From an uncultured Verrucomicrobiales bacterium (lineage in GTDB: Bacteria > Verrucomicrobiota > Verrucomicrobiia > Verrucomicrobiales > Akkermansiaceae), in contig CAJQKQ010000028.1 of NCBI GenBank assembly GCA_905478925.1, positions 1 through 58,804 of the forward strand: a stretch of DNA of 58,804 nucleotides, in the 5' to 3' direction. The notes under the pieces are model-generated. The model worked only from the letters and a program-made list of their open reading frames with translations. It searched no databases and was not told the DNA's origin. The position numbers and the translations under genes are program-made. Shown piece by piece: positions 27,322 to 36,173 of the stretch; positions within the stretch are counted from its first letter, which is position 1, and every line of letters begins with the position of its first letter.

Positions 27322-28437
27322 ATGCTCAAAGCAGGAATCGTAGGCCTACCAAACGTCGGAAAATCAACCCTTTTTAATGCCGTCACCCGTACCCGCAAGG
27401 CGGAGGCAGCAAACTATCCGTTCTGCACGATCGACCCGAACGTCGGCATCGTGATGGTTCCAGACGACAGGCTCGCCGTGCTGTCCAAATTGTCCGGCTC
27501 GCAGAAGCTCATCCCGACCGCCATCGAGTTCGTCGATATCGCCGGCCTCGTCGAGGGCGCATCCGAAGGAGCGGGCCTCGGCAACAAGTTCCTCGCAAAC
27601 ATCCGTGAGACCGACGCGATCGTCCAGGTGGTTCGCTGCTTCGAAAACGACGACATCATTCACGAACTGGGCTCCGTCGATCCCCTCCGCGACATCGAGA
27701 TCATCAACGCGGAGCTCATCCTCGCCGACATAGCAGCGCTCGACAAACGCCGCTACTCCCGGGAAAAGAAAGCCAAGGGCGGCGACAAGGAATCCAAAAA
27801 AGAAGTCGAACTCATCGACATCATCATGCCCCACCTCGATCAGGGCAAACCCGCTCTGACCTTGGAGTTTTCCACAGAAGACGCCGAGGTCGTGAAAGGG
27901 TTTTTCCTCCTCTCCTCAAAGCGCAACATCTACGCCTGTAACGTCGCCGAAGATGAACTCGCCGGAGCCACCGAAGATCTTGACTCACACCCGCAGGTCG
28001 CCCGAGTCCGCAAATACGCCGCCGAGCACTCTGGAGCCGAGGCCGTCGTCATCTCAGCCCGCATCGAAGAAGAACTCTCCGAACTCGAACCCGATGAGGT
28101 TGCCATGTTCCTTACCGAAATGGGAGCGAAAGACTCCGGTGTCTCCAGCCTGATCCGTGGGGTCTACAACCTACTCGGGCTCCGCACCTATCTCACCACC
28201 GGGGTGCAGGAAACCCGCGCATGGACTATCATTGAGGGCGACAAGGCACCCGCTGCCGCCGGGGTAATCCACACCGATTTCGAACGCGGCTTCATCGCCG
28301 CAGAGGTCGTCCACTATGACGATCTCACAACGCTCGGTTCAAAAAACGCCGCCAAGGAAGCGGGCAAGCTCCGCATCGAGGGCAAGGAATACGTGGTCAA
28401 GGACGGCGACGTGATCGAGTTCCGCTTCAACGTCTAA
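27322..28437 (+). CDS. ychF: YchF family redox-responsive ATPase
   Basis: This 371-residue P-loop protein of the OBG family shows [15 protein letters not shown] (G1), the shifted [11 protein letters not shown] segment, [20 protein letters not shown] (G3) and a C-terminal TGS-like domain ending [19 protein letters not shown]. YchF binds ATP rather than GTP, associates with the ribosome and influences oxidative-stress responses in other bacteria. The leader between the inverted-repeat element and ATG lacks an obvious Shine-Dalgarno. Confidence 0.97.
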   Translation: MLKAGIVGLPNVGKSTLFNAVTRTRKAEAANYPFCTIDPNVGIVMVPDDRLAVLSKLSGSQKLIPTAIEFVDIAGLVEGASEGAGLGNKFLANIRETDAIVQVVRCFENDDIIHELGSVDPLRDIEIINAELILADIAALDKRRYSREKKAKGGDKESKKEVELIDIIMPHLDQGKPALTLEFSTEDAEVVKGFFLLSSKRNIYACNVAEDELAGATEDLDSHPQVARVRKYAAEHSGAEAVVISARIEEELSELEPDEVAMFLTEMGAKDSGVSSLIRGVYNLLGLRTYLTTGVQETRAWTIIEGDKAPAAAGVIHTDFERGFIAAEVVHYDDLTTLGSKNAAKEAGKLRIEGKEYVVKDGDVIEFRFNV

Positions 28438-28449
28438 CCGGCGACCCGG

Positions 28450-29085
28450 TCATTCAGCTTCGTCAGGAACCGGGGGAGCATCGCCCTCCGGAATCTCATT
28501 TTCGGAGTCAGAGTTCCCCATGATCGAGCTAAACAGAGCCTCACCGGTCACCTTGCGGTGCCGGATTTCGAGACCCGCATAGAACGCACCGGCAGCAAGA
28601 ACAAGGAACAGCAGGATTATGACAAAGCTCGCACCGAAGGAAACAGGTTTTGGCGCAACCAGCTGCTTGCGTGGAGCGCTCCGTTTGGCGGGTGCAGCTG
28701 CTTCAGTAGATTTTGGCGGGGAAGCAACCTCTTCCTTCGTAACCGGTGACTCCTGAGCCGGCTTCTCGCGGCCGAGGGTCTCCAGCTCCTCCTCGGAGAG
28801 CGTAAAATCAAACACCACGTCCCCCATCCTCAGTGACATACCGGAGCGTAGCGAAAGCACCCGCTGGCGGGTACCGTCATACTTGATGCCATTTGTGGAG
28901 CCCAGATCCGCAAGTTCATAACCTCCCTCGACCCGGTGCATCTCCGCGTGCTTGCCAGAAACCGAGTCGCTGTCGATGACGATGTCGTTGTCGCTCCCCC
29001 GCCCGATACTGACTACTTTTCGGGCCAGTTTGAAGCGATAAGGCTGCGCGTTTTTCTCCGGGACTGTAATGATGACTCTTGGCAT
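28450..29085 (-). CDS. FHA-domain membrane protein
   Basis: The 211-residue protein starts with a forkhead-associated domain: VSIGRGSDNDIVIDSDSVSGKHAEMHRVEGGYELADLGSTNGIKYDG contains the GR, S..H and N residues that bind phosphothreonine. A Pro/Ala/Lys-rich linker leads to one membrane helix (ASFVIILLFLVLAAGAFYAGLEI), and the short acidic C-terminal tail would be outside. It probably recruits a Thr-phosphorylated partner to the inner membrane. It is convergent with ychF (12 bases between stops) and divergent from the bactofilin gene. Confidence 0.9.
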   Translation of the reverse strand: MPRVIITVPEKNAQPYRFKLARKVVSIGRGSDNDIVIDSDSVSGKHAEMHRVEGGYELADLGSTNGIKYDGTRQRVLSLRSGMSLRMGDVVFDFTLSEEELETLGREKPAQESPVTKEEVASPPKSTEAAAPAKRSAPRKQLVAPKPVSFGASFVIILLFLVLAAGAFYAGLEIRHRKVTGEALFSSIMGNSDSENEIPEGDAPPVPDEAE

Positions 29086-29215
29086 GATGTTAAAAACGGT
29101 TGGGCTTCATCCTTTCTAGCGTGAAAATGGTTTTTCCCGCAGTCAAAAAATCAGGGAACTTCGAGAATTCTTTCCGGTTGCCAGCCATTCGGTCATCTGC
29201 TTTGCTTCCGGTGCT

Positions 29216-29536
29216 ATGGCAAACGCTACCAACGTCCTCTCAACCGGAATCGAAATCACCGGATCCATCCGTTTCTCCAACGACATGATCATCGACGGCA
29301 AAATCGAGGGTGAAATCAGCTCCGACAAGGGCAAGGTCACCATCGGCGAGAACGCCAGGGTCAAGGGCGACGTCACCGCCGGTGAGGTCAAGGTCTACGG
29401 CAACGTCGAGGGCAAGATCACCTCGCAGCGCTGCGAACTTAAGGACAAATCCAAGATCAACGGCGACATCAAATCCAAGGTTTTCTCCATGGAAGAAGGT
29501 GCCCAGCTCACCGGCCGCACCGAAATCGGCGGATAG
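29216..29536 (+). CDS. Bactofilin
   Basis: The 106-residue protein is almost entirely the bactofilin (DUF583) beta-helix: IDGKIEGEISSDKGKVTIGENARVKGDVTAGEVKVYGNVEGKI shows the repeating G.(I/V).G pattern with strands of about six residues. Bactofilins polymerise without nucleotide into membrane-associated filaments that position wall or polarity factors. The N-terminal tail is short. The divergent FHA gene shares a 130-base promoter region. A strong terminator follows. Confidence 0.93.
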   Translation: MANATNVLSTGIEITGSIRFSNDMIIDGKIEGEISSDKGKVTIGENARVKGDVTAGEVKVYGNVEGKITSQRCELKDKSKINGDIKSKVFSMEEGAQLTGRTEIGG

Positions 29537-29566
29537 TCTCCCTATCTCCAATCCCCTTTCAATTCA

Positions 29567-29591
29567 GGCGAGCCATCCGGCTCGCCTTTTT
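29567..29591 (+). terminator. Rho-independent terminator after bactofilin
   Basis: A perfect 8-bp stem (ggcgagcc / ggctcgcc) with loop atcc is followed by five T residues, 31 bases after the bactofilin stop. Confidence 0.9.
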
Positions 29592-29597
29592 CATACC

Positions 29598-29634
29598 CTC
29601 TTCCTTCGGGTTTAGAATTTGAAATTTGAAATTT
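29598..29634 (+). repeat. Leader plus period-7 repeat between bactofilin and the helicase
   Basis: The leader ctcttccttcgggttta is followed by gaatttg, aaatttg, aaatttc. It lies at the tail-to-tail junction, touching the helicase stop. The stretch tccttcgggtttagaattt is nearly the same as at 36126. Confidence 0.65.
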
Positions 29635-29635
29635 C

Positions 29636-31672
29636 TCAGAACGGATCGTCCTCCGTCCACTCGTTCCCAACGTTCCACTCCTCCACCATTTCTTTCGGGA
29701 AATCGTCCAGAAACCGCGAAGGCCTGCAAAGCACATCGCCGGTATAGCTCTTCGGATTCAGCATCGGATAAGTGAGATAGAGCTCATCCTTCGCCCGCGT
29801 CAGTGCGACATAGAACAGCCGCCTCTCCTCCTCAAACGCGGCCTCATCGTCCGCCTCCAAGATTCTCCCATTCGGAAATTGCCCGTCCACCAGCCAGATC
29901 AGGAAAACCGCTTTCCACTCCAAGCCCTTCGCCTGGTGGATTGATGACAGCGTCACCTTGTCCTCATCTCTCTCGGACTTATCACCCGTCGGCTCACCGT
30001 CCGTGGTGCTCATCAGCGAAAGCTGCGCCAGGAACTCCAGGACATCATCGAAACCAGTACCATACTGGGTCAGTTGCTCAATATCCGCGCGCCGCAGTTC
30101 GTAGTTATCGAAGCTCTCCTTCAGGTAGTCATCGTAGATCCCCTCCAACACGCTGAACATCATTTCGGAGGGCGTGGCGAACATCCCTCTCGGATTCAAT
30201 TCGTCCAACGTGTAGCAAAGTTGCTCCCAGTGCTTCGTCGCCTTTTTCGGCAACGGGTAGCCTAGAAAAACATCCGACCACTTGTCCGGTGGCTCCGGAT
30301 TTCCCGAAGCCGGATCTCGCAACCATTTCTGCCACACCTTCTCCGATGTTCCCGGCCCACAGCCGGGCAGCAACTGCACCATGCGCTTGAAACTCACCTC
30401 ATCCTTGCGGTTCGTAACGAAGCGCAGGAACGCTGCGACATCCTTGATATGCGCCTGTTCGAAAAACCTCAGTCCGCTGGTGATCCCGAATGGGATTCCC
30501 CGCCGCGTGAGCTCCATCTGGATCTCGAGGCTCTGGAAATGCGCCCGGTAAAGCACAGCCATTTCCGAAAGATCAATCCCCTCGTCCCTCAGCTCCAACA
30601 TCCGTTGCGCCACGAACACCGCCTGCATGGATGGATCCTCCACCGCCACCAAAGCCGGCTTCGCACCAACCTCGGGCCGCGATGACTTCAGGGTTTTCTC
30701 GAAACGCATCTTGTTCGCCGAAATCGCCGCGTTCGAGAGATCCAAGATCTCCGGCACGCTCCGATAATTCGTCTCGATCGTATGCACCACCGACTCCGGA
30801 TAACGCCGCTGAAAATTCAAAATGTGATCCACCTCCGCCCCTCGCCACGAGTAGATCGATTGCGAATCATCCCCCACCGCCATCAGGCTGTTGGAATCGC
30901 CCGCCAAAAGGTCAATCAACTCGCTCTGTACCGAGTTCGTATCCTGATACTCATCCACCAGGATGTTCCGAAAACGCTTTTGATAGATCGCCAGCACATC
31001 CGGATGCTCTTTGAAAAGCTCCACCGCCATCACCAACATGTCGTCGAAATCCAGCGAGTTCGTATCGCGCTTTTTCTTCGTATATCCCATACGCACCTTC
31101 TCCAACTCTTCCTCCCAATCCGCGAAATACGGATACCTCGCATCCAGTACCCCGCGCAGGCCAGCTCCCGTGTTCGCCATCAGGCTGAACATGGAGATGA
31201 GCACATCCGCCTTCGGAAAACGCCGCTGCTTGGTATCGATCTCGCAACTCGCAACCACTCCGCTCATCAGCGATTTCTGGTCATCTCGATCCAGGATAGA
31301 AAACGATTTCGTAAACCCGATCTCCTCCGCGTGCCGGCGCAGGATGCGGTTGCAAATCGAGTGGAACGTCCCCGCCCATAGATCCGTCACATCCCCCGCT
31401 ACCAGAGACCTCACCCGCTCCACCATCTCCCGCGCCGCCTTGTTGGTGAACGTCAGAAGTAGGATGTTCCGCGCATTTTCGCCGCGATCCAATAACCACG
31501 AAACACGATACGTCAGCGTCCGCGTCTTTCCTGATCCGGCTCCAGCGATCACCAGCGCCTTACCCGGTGCCGAGGTCACCGCTTGGAACTGCTCCTCGTT
31601 CAGCTCTTTCTGGTAGTCGATCCCGGAGGCCGATACCGGCTTCGATCGCTGCAGTTTGTAGTCACGTGCCAT
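29636..31672 (-). CDS. UvrD/Rep-type superfamily 1A DNA helicase
   Basis: The start at 31672 (MARDYKLQRSK) yields 678 residues. SF1A motifs are present in order: Q-motif LNEEQFQAV, Walker A IAGAGSGKTRTL, motif Ia LTFTNKAAREM, Walker B ILVDEYQDTN, motif III VGDDSQSIYSWRGA, IV ETNYRS, V VTLSSIHQAKGLEWKAVFL and VI EEERRLFYVALTRAKDEL. It should unwind DNA 3' to 5' in repair or replication restart. It is nearest in layout to Rep/PcrA, though it lacks the long C-terminal tail of PcrA. It is followed directly by a period-7 repeat. Confidence 0.93.
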   Translation of the reverse strand: MARDYKLQRSKPVSASGIDYQKELNEEQFQAVTSAPGKALVIAGAGSGKTRTLTYRVSWLLDRGENARNILLLTFTNKAAREMVERVRSLVAGDVTDLWAGTFHSICNRILRRHAEEIGFTKSFSILDRDDQKSLMSGVVASCEIDTKQRRFPKADVLISMFSLMANTGAGLRGVLDARYPYFADWEEELEKVRMGYTKKKRDTNSLDFDDMLVMAVELFKEHPDVLAIYQKRFRNILVDEYQDTNSVQSELIDLLAGDSNSLMAVGDDSQSIYSWRGAEVDHILNFQRRYPESVVHTIETNYRSVPEILDLSNAAISANKMRFEKTLKSSRPEVGAKPALVAVEDPSMQAVFVAQRMLELRDEGIDLSEMAVLYRAHFQSLEIQMELTRRGIPFGITSGLRFFEQAHIKDVAAFLRFVTNRKDEVSFKRMVQLLPGCGPGTSEKVWQKWLRDPASGNPEPPDKWSDVFLGYPLPKKATKHWEQLCYTLDELNPRGMFATPSEMMFSVLEGIYDDYLKESFDNYELRRADIEQLTQYGTGFDDVLEFLAQLSLMSTTDGEPTGDKSERDEDKVTLSSIHQAKGLEWKAVFLIWLVDGQFPNGRILEADDEAAFEEERRLFYVALTRAKDELYLTYPMLNPKSYTGDVLCRPSRFLDDFPKEMVEEWNVGNEWTEDDPF

Positions 31673-31702
31673 ACCGCAAAAGTGATCCAAGCCTTACTTG
31701 GA

Positions 31703-33346
31703 TCAAGCCCTTCCCTCTGGTTCAGGAAGTTTCGATTTTACATGCTCGTCCGCCATCTCAATGGATTCGCCGGCGTCCACACGTTTGGCAAACAGCATAA
31801 ATTTCTTCAGTTCCTTGCGAATCACCGGCAGCAGTAGATACACGCCCAAAAGGTTCGCAAACGACATACTAAACAGCATCGCGTCCGAGAAATCGATCAC
31901 CTTGCCGGGCGACATCGCTGACCCGAGTATGATGACGGAACAAAAGAGGAGCTTGTAGGTAACGTCCGAAGCATGAGATTTGCCGAACAGGAACTTCCAT
32001 GCCTGCAGTCCATAGTAGGACCAGCTGATCATCGTCGATAGCGCGAACAGAATCACAGCAAGTGAAAGCACGTAGGAAAACCACGGTACCACCGATGCGA
32101 ACGAGTCCGAGGTGATCGTGATCCCACCGACTCCCTGCTCCTGACCCGCGTAATTGCCGGTAACGATCACCACCAGCGCGGTCATCGTGCAGATGATCAC
32201 CGTATCAATGAAAGGCTCAAGCAAACCAACCAGCCCTTCGCTCGCCGCATAGCGCGTCTTCACCGCCGCATGTGCGATGGGTGCCGAGCCGATACCTGCC
32301 TCATTGGAGAATGCCGCACGCCGGATGCCTTGCAACAAAGTGCCTATCATGCCGCCGGCCAAAGCATCACCGCTGAATGCACTTGAAATGATCAATCCTA
32401 ACGTCGGGACGATCTTATCCATATTCGATCCAAGCACCACAAAACATCCGATGAGATAGAGCACCGTCATCGCAGGAACCAATCTCGCGGTGACCTTCCC
32501 GATTCGGGTGATACCTCCGATAATTGCCCCTCCGACAAGGATGGCTACCACCAACCCGAAGAGCCATTGCTTGTCGGCGAAAAAGCTCTCAGTGCCCCCC
32601 GTAACATTGACCAACTGGGACGTGGCCTGGTTGATCTGAAACATGTTCCCACCGCCGAACGAAGCCCCGATGCAACAGATTCCGAAAAGCACCGCGAGCG
32701 TTTTTCCGAGCGCTCCCATTCCCCGATCCGCGAATCCCCTCGTCAAATAAAGCATCGCCCCGCCGTGCACCTTTCCGTCCTTGCCGATGTGCCGGTATTT
32801 CACCCCCAGCGTGCACTCGGCGAACTTGCTCGTCATTCCAAAAAGCCCCATCACTACCATCCAGAAAGCCGCACCCGGCCCTCCCACGCTGATCGCAATG
32901 GCCACCCCCGCGATATTTCCCAAACCGACCGTTCCCGAAACAGCGGCGGTCAGTGCCTGGAAATGTGAAATCTCACCCGGATCATCCTTCTTCGAGTATT
33001 TTCCCCTCACCGTCCGGAGCGCGAGTGCAAACCCGCGAAAGTTGATGAACTTAAAAAACAGCGTAAGGAAAACCGCAGCGCCCGCCAGCCACAGAAGCAC
33101 AAAGGGAATCTCCAGATCCACCTCGTTCCCTTCCGGTCCCACCTGCCCCTTCCAAATCGGGACGAAAACCACTTTGGATATCGCATCCGTGTAGGGGCTC
33201 ACCGCCTCGTCGATTTTCTGGTCGAGGGTCTTCGCCGGGGCGGGAGCATCGGTTGGGGGTTCTTCCTGGGCAAAAGTAGCTCCGCAGGCGAACCAGAGGC
33301 ATAGCAGGAGTGTGAACTGGCGGAACAGAAGGGTAGCTTTCTTCAT
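31703..33346 (-). CDS. Sodium:alanine/amino-acid symporter (AGCS family)
   Basis: ATG 33346 gives 547 residues. An apparent signal peptide (FRQFTLLLCLWFACGATFA) and a short periplasmic segment precede the AGCS core, an extra feature common in PVC members. Core signatures are VSGTVGLGNIAGVAIAISVGGPGAAFWMV, KFAECTLGVKYR, GASFGGGNMFQINQA and NEAGIGSAPIAHA. It should import alanine or glycine with Na+. The gene stands alone, divergent from the secreted nuclease-fold protein and 30 bases upstream of the helicase gene. Confidence 0.93.
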   Translation of the reverse strand: MKKATLLFRQFTLLLCLWFACGATFAQEEPPTDAPAPAKTLDQKIDEAVSPYTDAISKVVFVPIWKGQVGPEGNEVDLEIPFVLLWLAGAAVFLTLFFKFINFRGFALALRTVRGKYSKKDDPGEISHFQALTAAVSGTVGLGNIAGVAIAISVGGPGAAFWMVVMGLFGMTSKFAECTLGVKYRHIGKDGKVHGGAMLYLTRGFADRGMGALGKTLAVLFGICCIGASFGGGNMFQINQATSQLVNVTGGTESFFADKQWLFGLVVAILVGGAIIGGITRIGKVTARLVPAMTVLYLIGCFVVLGSNMDKIVPTLGLIISSAFSGDALAGGMIGTLLQGIRRAAFSNEAGIGSAPIAHAAVKTRYAASEGLVGLLEPFIDTVIICTMTALVVIVTGNYAGQEQGVGGITITSDSFASVVPWFSYVLSLAVILFALSTMISWSYYGLQAWKFLFGKSHASDVTYKLLFCSVIILGSAMSPGKVIDFSDAMLFSMSFANLLGVYLLLPVIRKELKKFMLFAKRVDAGESIEMADEHVKSKLPEPEGRA

Positions 33347-33489
33347 GGACCAAGAAACTGGCAATCCGCGTGCCGGGGTGCAAGGAGCAAAGCTCCCGTT
33401 TCCGTGCTCCTGTGAGAATGTTTGCGATTCATTTGCGCCCAAACGGTATACGACGTAGGAATGCATTGGGTTGCACGCCCGAATTGAAA

Positions 33490-34380
33490 ATGAAATCGTT
33501 CCTAAGAGCCGCAATTCTCGCGTATGCCCTCGGGCTGACGCTATCCCTCACCGCCCATGCAGAGCCAACCACGGCGCTGACGTGGAACATCGAATGGTTC
33601 CCCGGCGGACGCCCGAATGCAAAGCAAGCGGAGAAGGACAAGCAATTCGCCGAGATTCAGGCCGAACTCGCCAAGCTCAAGCCCGACATCTTCCTGGCGC
33701 AGGAAGTCAGCGATGAGGAAGCCTTCAAAAAACTTGTCGCCACCATGCCCGGCATGAAAGTCGATGTATTCAGCCGCTTCCTCCAGCCCGATTCAGAGAA
33801 GATCGGAGCGCAGCAATGTTGCATCGCTTCGAACCTCAAGGCGAACTCCGCATTCTTCGAACCTTTCAAGCCGACCGAGAACCTGCCGAACCTCCGCCGG
33901 GGCTTCGCCTTCGCTGCCCTCGAGCATCCCGATGGCGGCCTGATCATGCTCTACTCCGTCCATCTCAAGAGCAACCGCGGCAGCGACACCCCCAAGGGGG
34001 AAATATACGTCGCCAATACCCGCAAGGAATCCATTCGTCAAATTCTCACCCACAAGGTGGAAATGGAGAAGCGCTTTGCCGGACAAAAAATCGTCGGCTG
34101 GCTCATCGGCGGCGATTTCAATACGAACCACGACGGGCAGTTCCCCAAGTGCACCGTGGTCGCAGATCTCGTGAAAGCTGGTTTCCACAATACCTGGGGT
34201 TCCACCCCGAAGAAGCAGCGGCTCACCTGGCACAACGACCCTTGGTATAAAAAATTCAAACCGACCACCTTCGACTATATGATGACCACCGGCTTCAAGG
34301 AAAATATTTCAAAAGCCATCTCCGTACCACGTGACACCTCAGACCATGATCCGGTCATGCTGATGCTCGAAGCAAAATAG
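33490..34380 (+). CDS. Secreted endonuclease/exonuclease/phosphatase-fold protein
   Basis: ATG 33490 opens with a signal peptide (MKSFLRAAILAYALGLTLSLTAHA) and 296 residues. The EEP fold is shown by LTWNIEWFPGG, PDIFLAQEVSDEEA (metal Glu), LYSVHLKSN, IGGDFNTNHDGQF, TTFDYMM and DTSDHDPVML (final Asp-His pair). It is a metal-dependent phosphodiesterase acting outside the cytoplasm, on nucleic acid or phosphoesters; the substrate is not predictable. The frame upstream to 33370 overlaps the divergent gene's promoter region and is unlikely. Confidence 0.9.
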   Translation: MKSFLRAAILAYALGLTLSLTAHAEPTTALTWNIEWFPGGRPNAKQAEKDKQFAEIQAELAKLKPDIFLAQEVSDEEAFKKLVATMPGMKVDVFSRFLQPDSEKIGAQQCCIASNLKANSAFFEPFKPTENLPNLRRGFAFAALEHPDGGLIMLYSVHLKSNRGSDTPKGEIYVANTRKESIRQILTHKVEMEKRFAGQKIVGWLIGGDFNTNHDGQFPKCTVVADLVKAGFHNTWGSTPKKQRLTWHNDPWYKKFKPTTFDYMMTTGFKENISKAISVPRDTSDHDPVMLMLEAK

Positions 34381-34385
34381 GCAGC

Positions 34386-34407
34386 GCGGCTTTGCACGCC
34401 GCTTTCT
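34386..34407 (+). terminator. Weak terminator after the nuclease-fold gene
   Basis: Stem gcggc / gccgc with a 7-base loop followed by tttct, six bases after the stop. The T-run is short. Confidence 0.4.
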
Positions 34408-34435
34408 GTGCCCCGTCACCACGCTACCGCTCCGC

Positions 34436-35167
34436 CTACCCGAAGCATTCTGTCAGCCAAGCATCGATCGCTTCCACGATCACCGGATAGCTCTCCTCGT
34501 CAAATGAATGCCCGGCGTCAGGAATCCGTATCAGCTTTTTCTCGCACCTAGCGGCTTCGAAGGCGTCAATGCTGTCCTGTATTGGAACCACATCGTCCGC
34601 CGTGCCATGGATCAGCAACCATGGCTGCCTGACCTCCGAAGCCTGGCTCGCCAGACTGCCGATCGCCTTCATGTCCTGAACGAATGTGGACGAAAGCGGA
34701 CATCCCTCCTCATCCCACATATTCCCTTGGTCGGGTGTAACATCACCGAACTCCCTTTCGAGGAATTCAGCGGTGTGAACCATACCCGAAAGTGAAACAA
34801 GAGTCTGTATGGTCAGGCCGCTGCCAGCCTTGGTCACACCCACCGCAGCGCCCATGCTGTGCCCGACGTACGCAATCCGCCTCTCCTGCGGCACCGTCTT
34901 CAGCACACAATGAAGATCACGTATCTCTTTGGTGATGGTCGCCTCTTCGAAGCGCCCCTCGGATTCCCCGTTACCGGAAAACGAAAATCTCAGGCAAGGC
35001 CAGCCCTTCGCAGCAAGGCCTTCCGCAACCGCCAGCAGCAGCGGCCTGTCCTTGTTGCCCGTCACTCCGTGACCCAGCACCACCATGAACCCATGCTTGT
35101 CCCCTCCATGGAATGCGGTATCGAGCCGCTCTCCATCTTCGTTCCGTATCTGGCTTGTATCTGTCAT
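34436..35167 (-). CDS. Alpha/beta hydrolase
   Basis: The 243-residue enzyme has an HG oxyanion motif (VVLGHGVTGNKDRPLL), the nucleophile elbow GHSMGAAVG (Ser), Asp in HGTADDVVPIQDS and His in AGHSFDEESYPV. This is the serine hydrolase fold of the BAAT/dienelactone hydrolase-like group with a minimal cap. The substrate is unknown, probably an ester or amide. It begins six bases after the neighbouring dehydrogenase stop and is probably cotranscribed with it. Confidence 0.87.
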   Translation of the reverse strand: MTDTSQIRNEDGERLDTAFHGGDKHGFMVVLGHGVTGNKDRPLLLAVAEGLAAKGWPCLRFSFSGNGESEGRFEEATITKEIRDLHCVLKTVPQERRIAYVGHSMGAAVGVTKAGSGLTIQTLVSLSGMVHTAEFLEREFGDVTPDQGNMWDEEGCPLSSTFVQDMKAIGSLASQASEVRQPWLLIHGTADDVVPIQDSIDAFEAARCEKKLIRIPDAGHSFDEESYPVIVEAIDAWLTECFG

Positions 35168-35173
35168 TGTTCT

Positions 35174-36067
35174 TCAGGTATTCGATCCACCACGTCCGGG
35201 GAAAGTCAGCTCCGCAACGGCGGATTTGTCCAGTTCTCCCGAACCGAGTTCAACAAGTTTCCGGTATTGCGCTTCCGTCGCCACAGAAAGCGGCACCGCA
35301 ACCCCCGCCTCTGCCGCAATCTCGTTCGCAATTCCGCTGTCCTTGGCGGCGTGGGATGCGGAGAAATAGCATTCGTGATCCCTCAGCACCATGTCGTCGC
35401 CATCGGTCTCAAGCACCCGGGAATTTGCCCCCGTCTGCGAGAACACCTCCCGCAAAAGATCCAAGTCGATCCCAAGCGCTTTCCCCAGTCCAAGCCCCTC
35501 CGCCAACCCGGCGGTGTTGATGTTCATCACCATGTTCACCAGCGCCTTGATCTTGGCTGCGTTCCCCACCGGCCCAACGTACCGCAGCGATGAAGAAATA
35601 TCTTTAAGCAAAGCCTCCTGGCCGGAAAACGTCTCTTCATCGCCACCGATCATCAGGTAAAGCGTCCCCTGCCGTGCCTGCGTGATCGAGGACGCCATGC
35701 TTGCCGCGAGCGTCTCCGCCCCTGCCTTTTTAGCTGCCTCAGCGGCTTTCTCATGCGCCTCCGGACTAACCGTCGCGCAGTTGATGAAAATCTTTCCCTT
35801 CGCCTCAACCAACAAAGAATCCTCTCCGCCAAAAATCCCCTCCATCGAAGCATCATCCGTCACCACCGTGAAAATCACATCCGCCAATGCCGTAACTTCC
35901 GCCAGTGAAGTAACCGCCTTCGCCCCCAGCTCCCCGGCAACCGCCTCCGCAACAGGATGGAAGTGATCGTGAATCGCCGTCACTTCGTAATCTAGGTCAT
36001 GCAACCGCCGTGCCATGTTGGATCCCATCCGCCCCGCTCCCACAAATCCTATTCTTGCCTTTGCCAT
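35174..36067 (-). CDS. 3-hydroxyisobutyrate dehydrogenase-family NAD(P) oxidoreductase
   Basis: ATG 36067 (MAKARIGFVGAGRMGSNMARRL) gives 297 residues with a Rossmann GxGxMG motif. The beta-HAD features follow: EAKGKIFINCATVSPEAHEKA (substrate-binding loop), YVGPVGNAAKIKALVNMVM (catalytic Lys in G.A...K...N) and a C-terminal helical domain. Members reduce or oxidise small beta-hydroxyacids or succinic semialdehyde/glyoxylate; the exact substrate is open. The hydrolase gene follows closely. Confidence 0.88.
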   Translation of the reverse strand: MAKARIGFVGAGRMGSNMARRLHDLDYEVTAIHDHFHPVAEAVAGELGAKAVTSLAEVTALADVIFTVVTDDASMEGIFGGEDSLLVEAKGKIFINCATVSPEAHEKAAEAAKKAGAETLAASMASSITQARQGTLYLMIGGDEETFSGQEALLKDISSSLRYVGPVGNAAKIKALVNMVMNINTAGLAEGLGLGKALGIDLDLLREVFSQTGANSRVLETDGDDMVLRDHECYFSASHAAKDSGIANEIAAEAGVAVPLSVATEAQYRKLVELGSGELDKSAVAELTFPGRGGSNT

Positions 36068-36125
36068 ATGCCCCACATTCCCCCGAATCATCCGCACTCC
36101 GCAATCGAAAAAAAACTTAAACCTC

Positions 36126-36160
36126 CTCCTTAGGGTTTAGAATTTACCATTTTAAGCTTA
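36126..36160 (+). repeat. Period-7-type repeat upstream of uvrA
   Basis: The leader tccttagggtt is followed by tagaatt, taccatt, ttaagct. It ends 14 bases before the uvrA ATG and shares tagggtttagaattt-type sequence with the copy at 29598. Confidence 0.5.
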
Positions 36161-36173
36161 GTGTCTCGGCCAC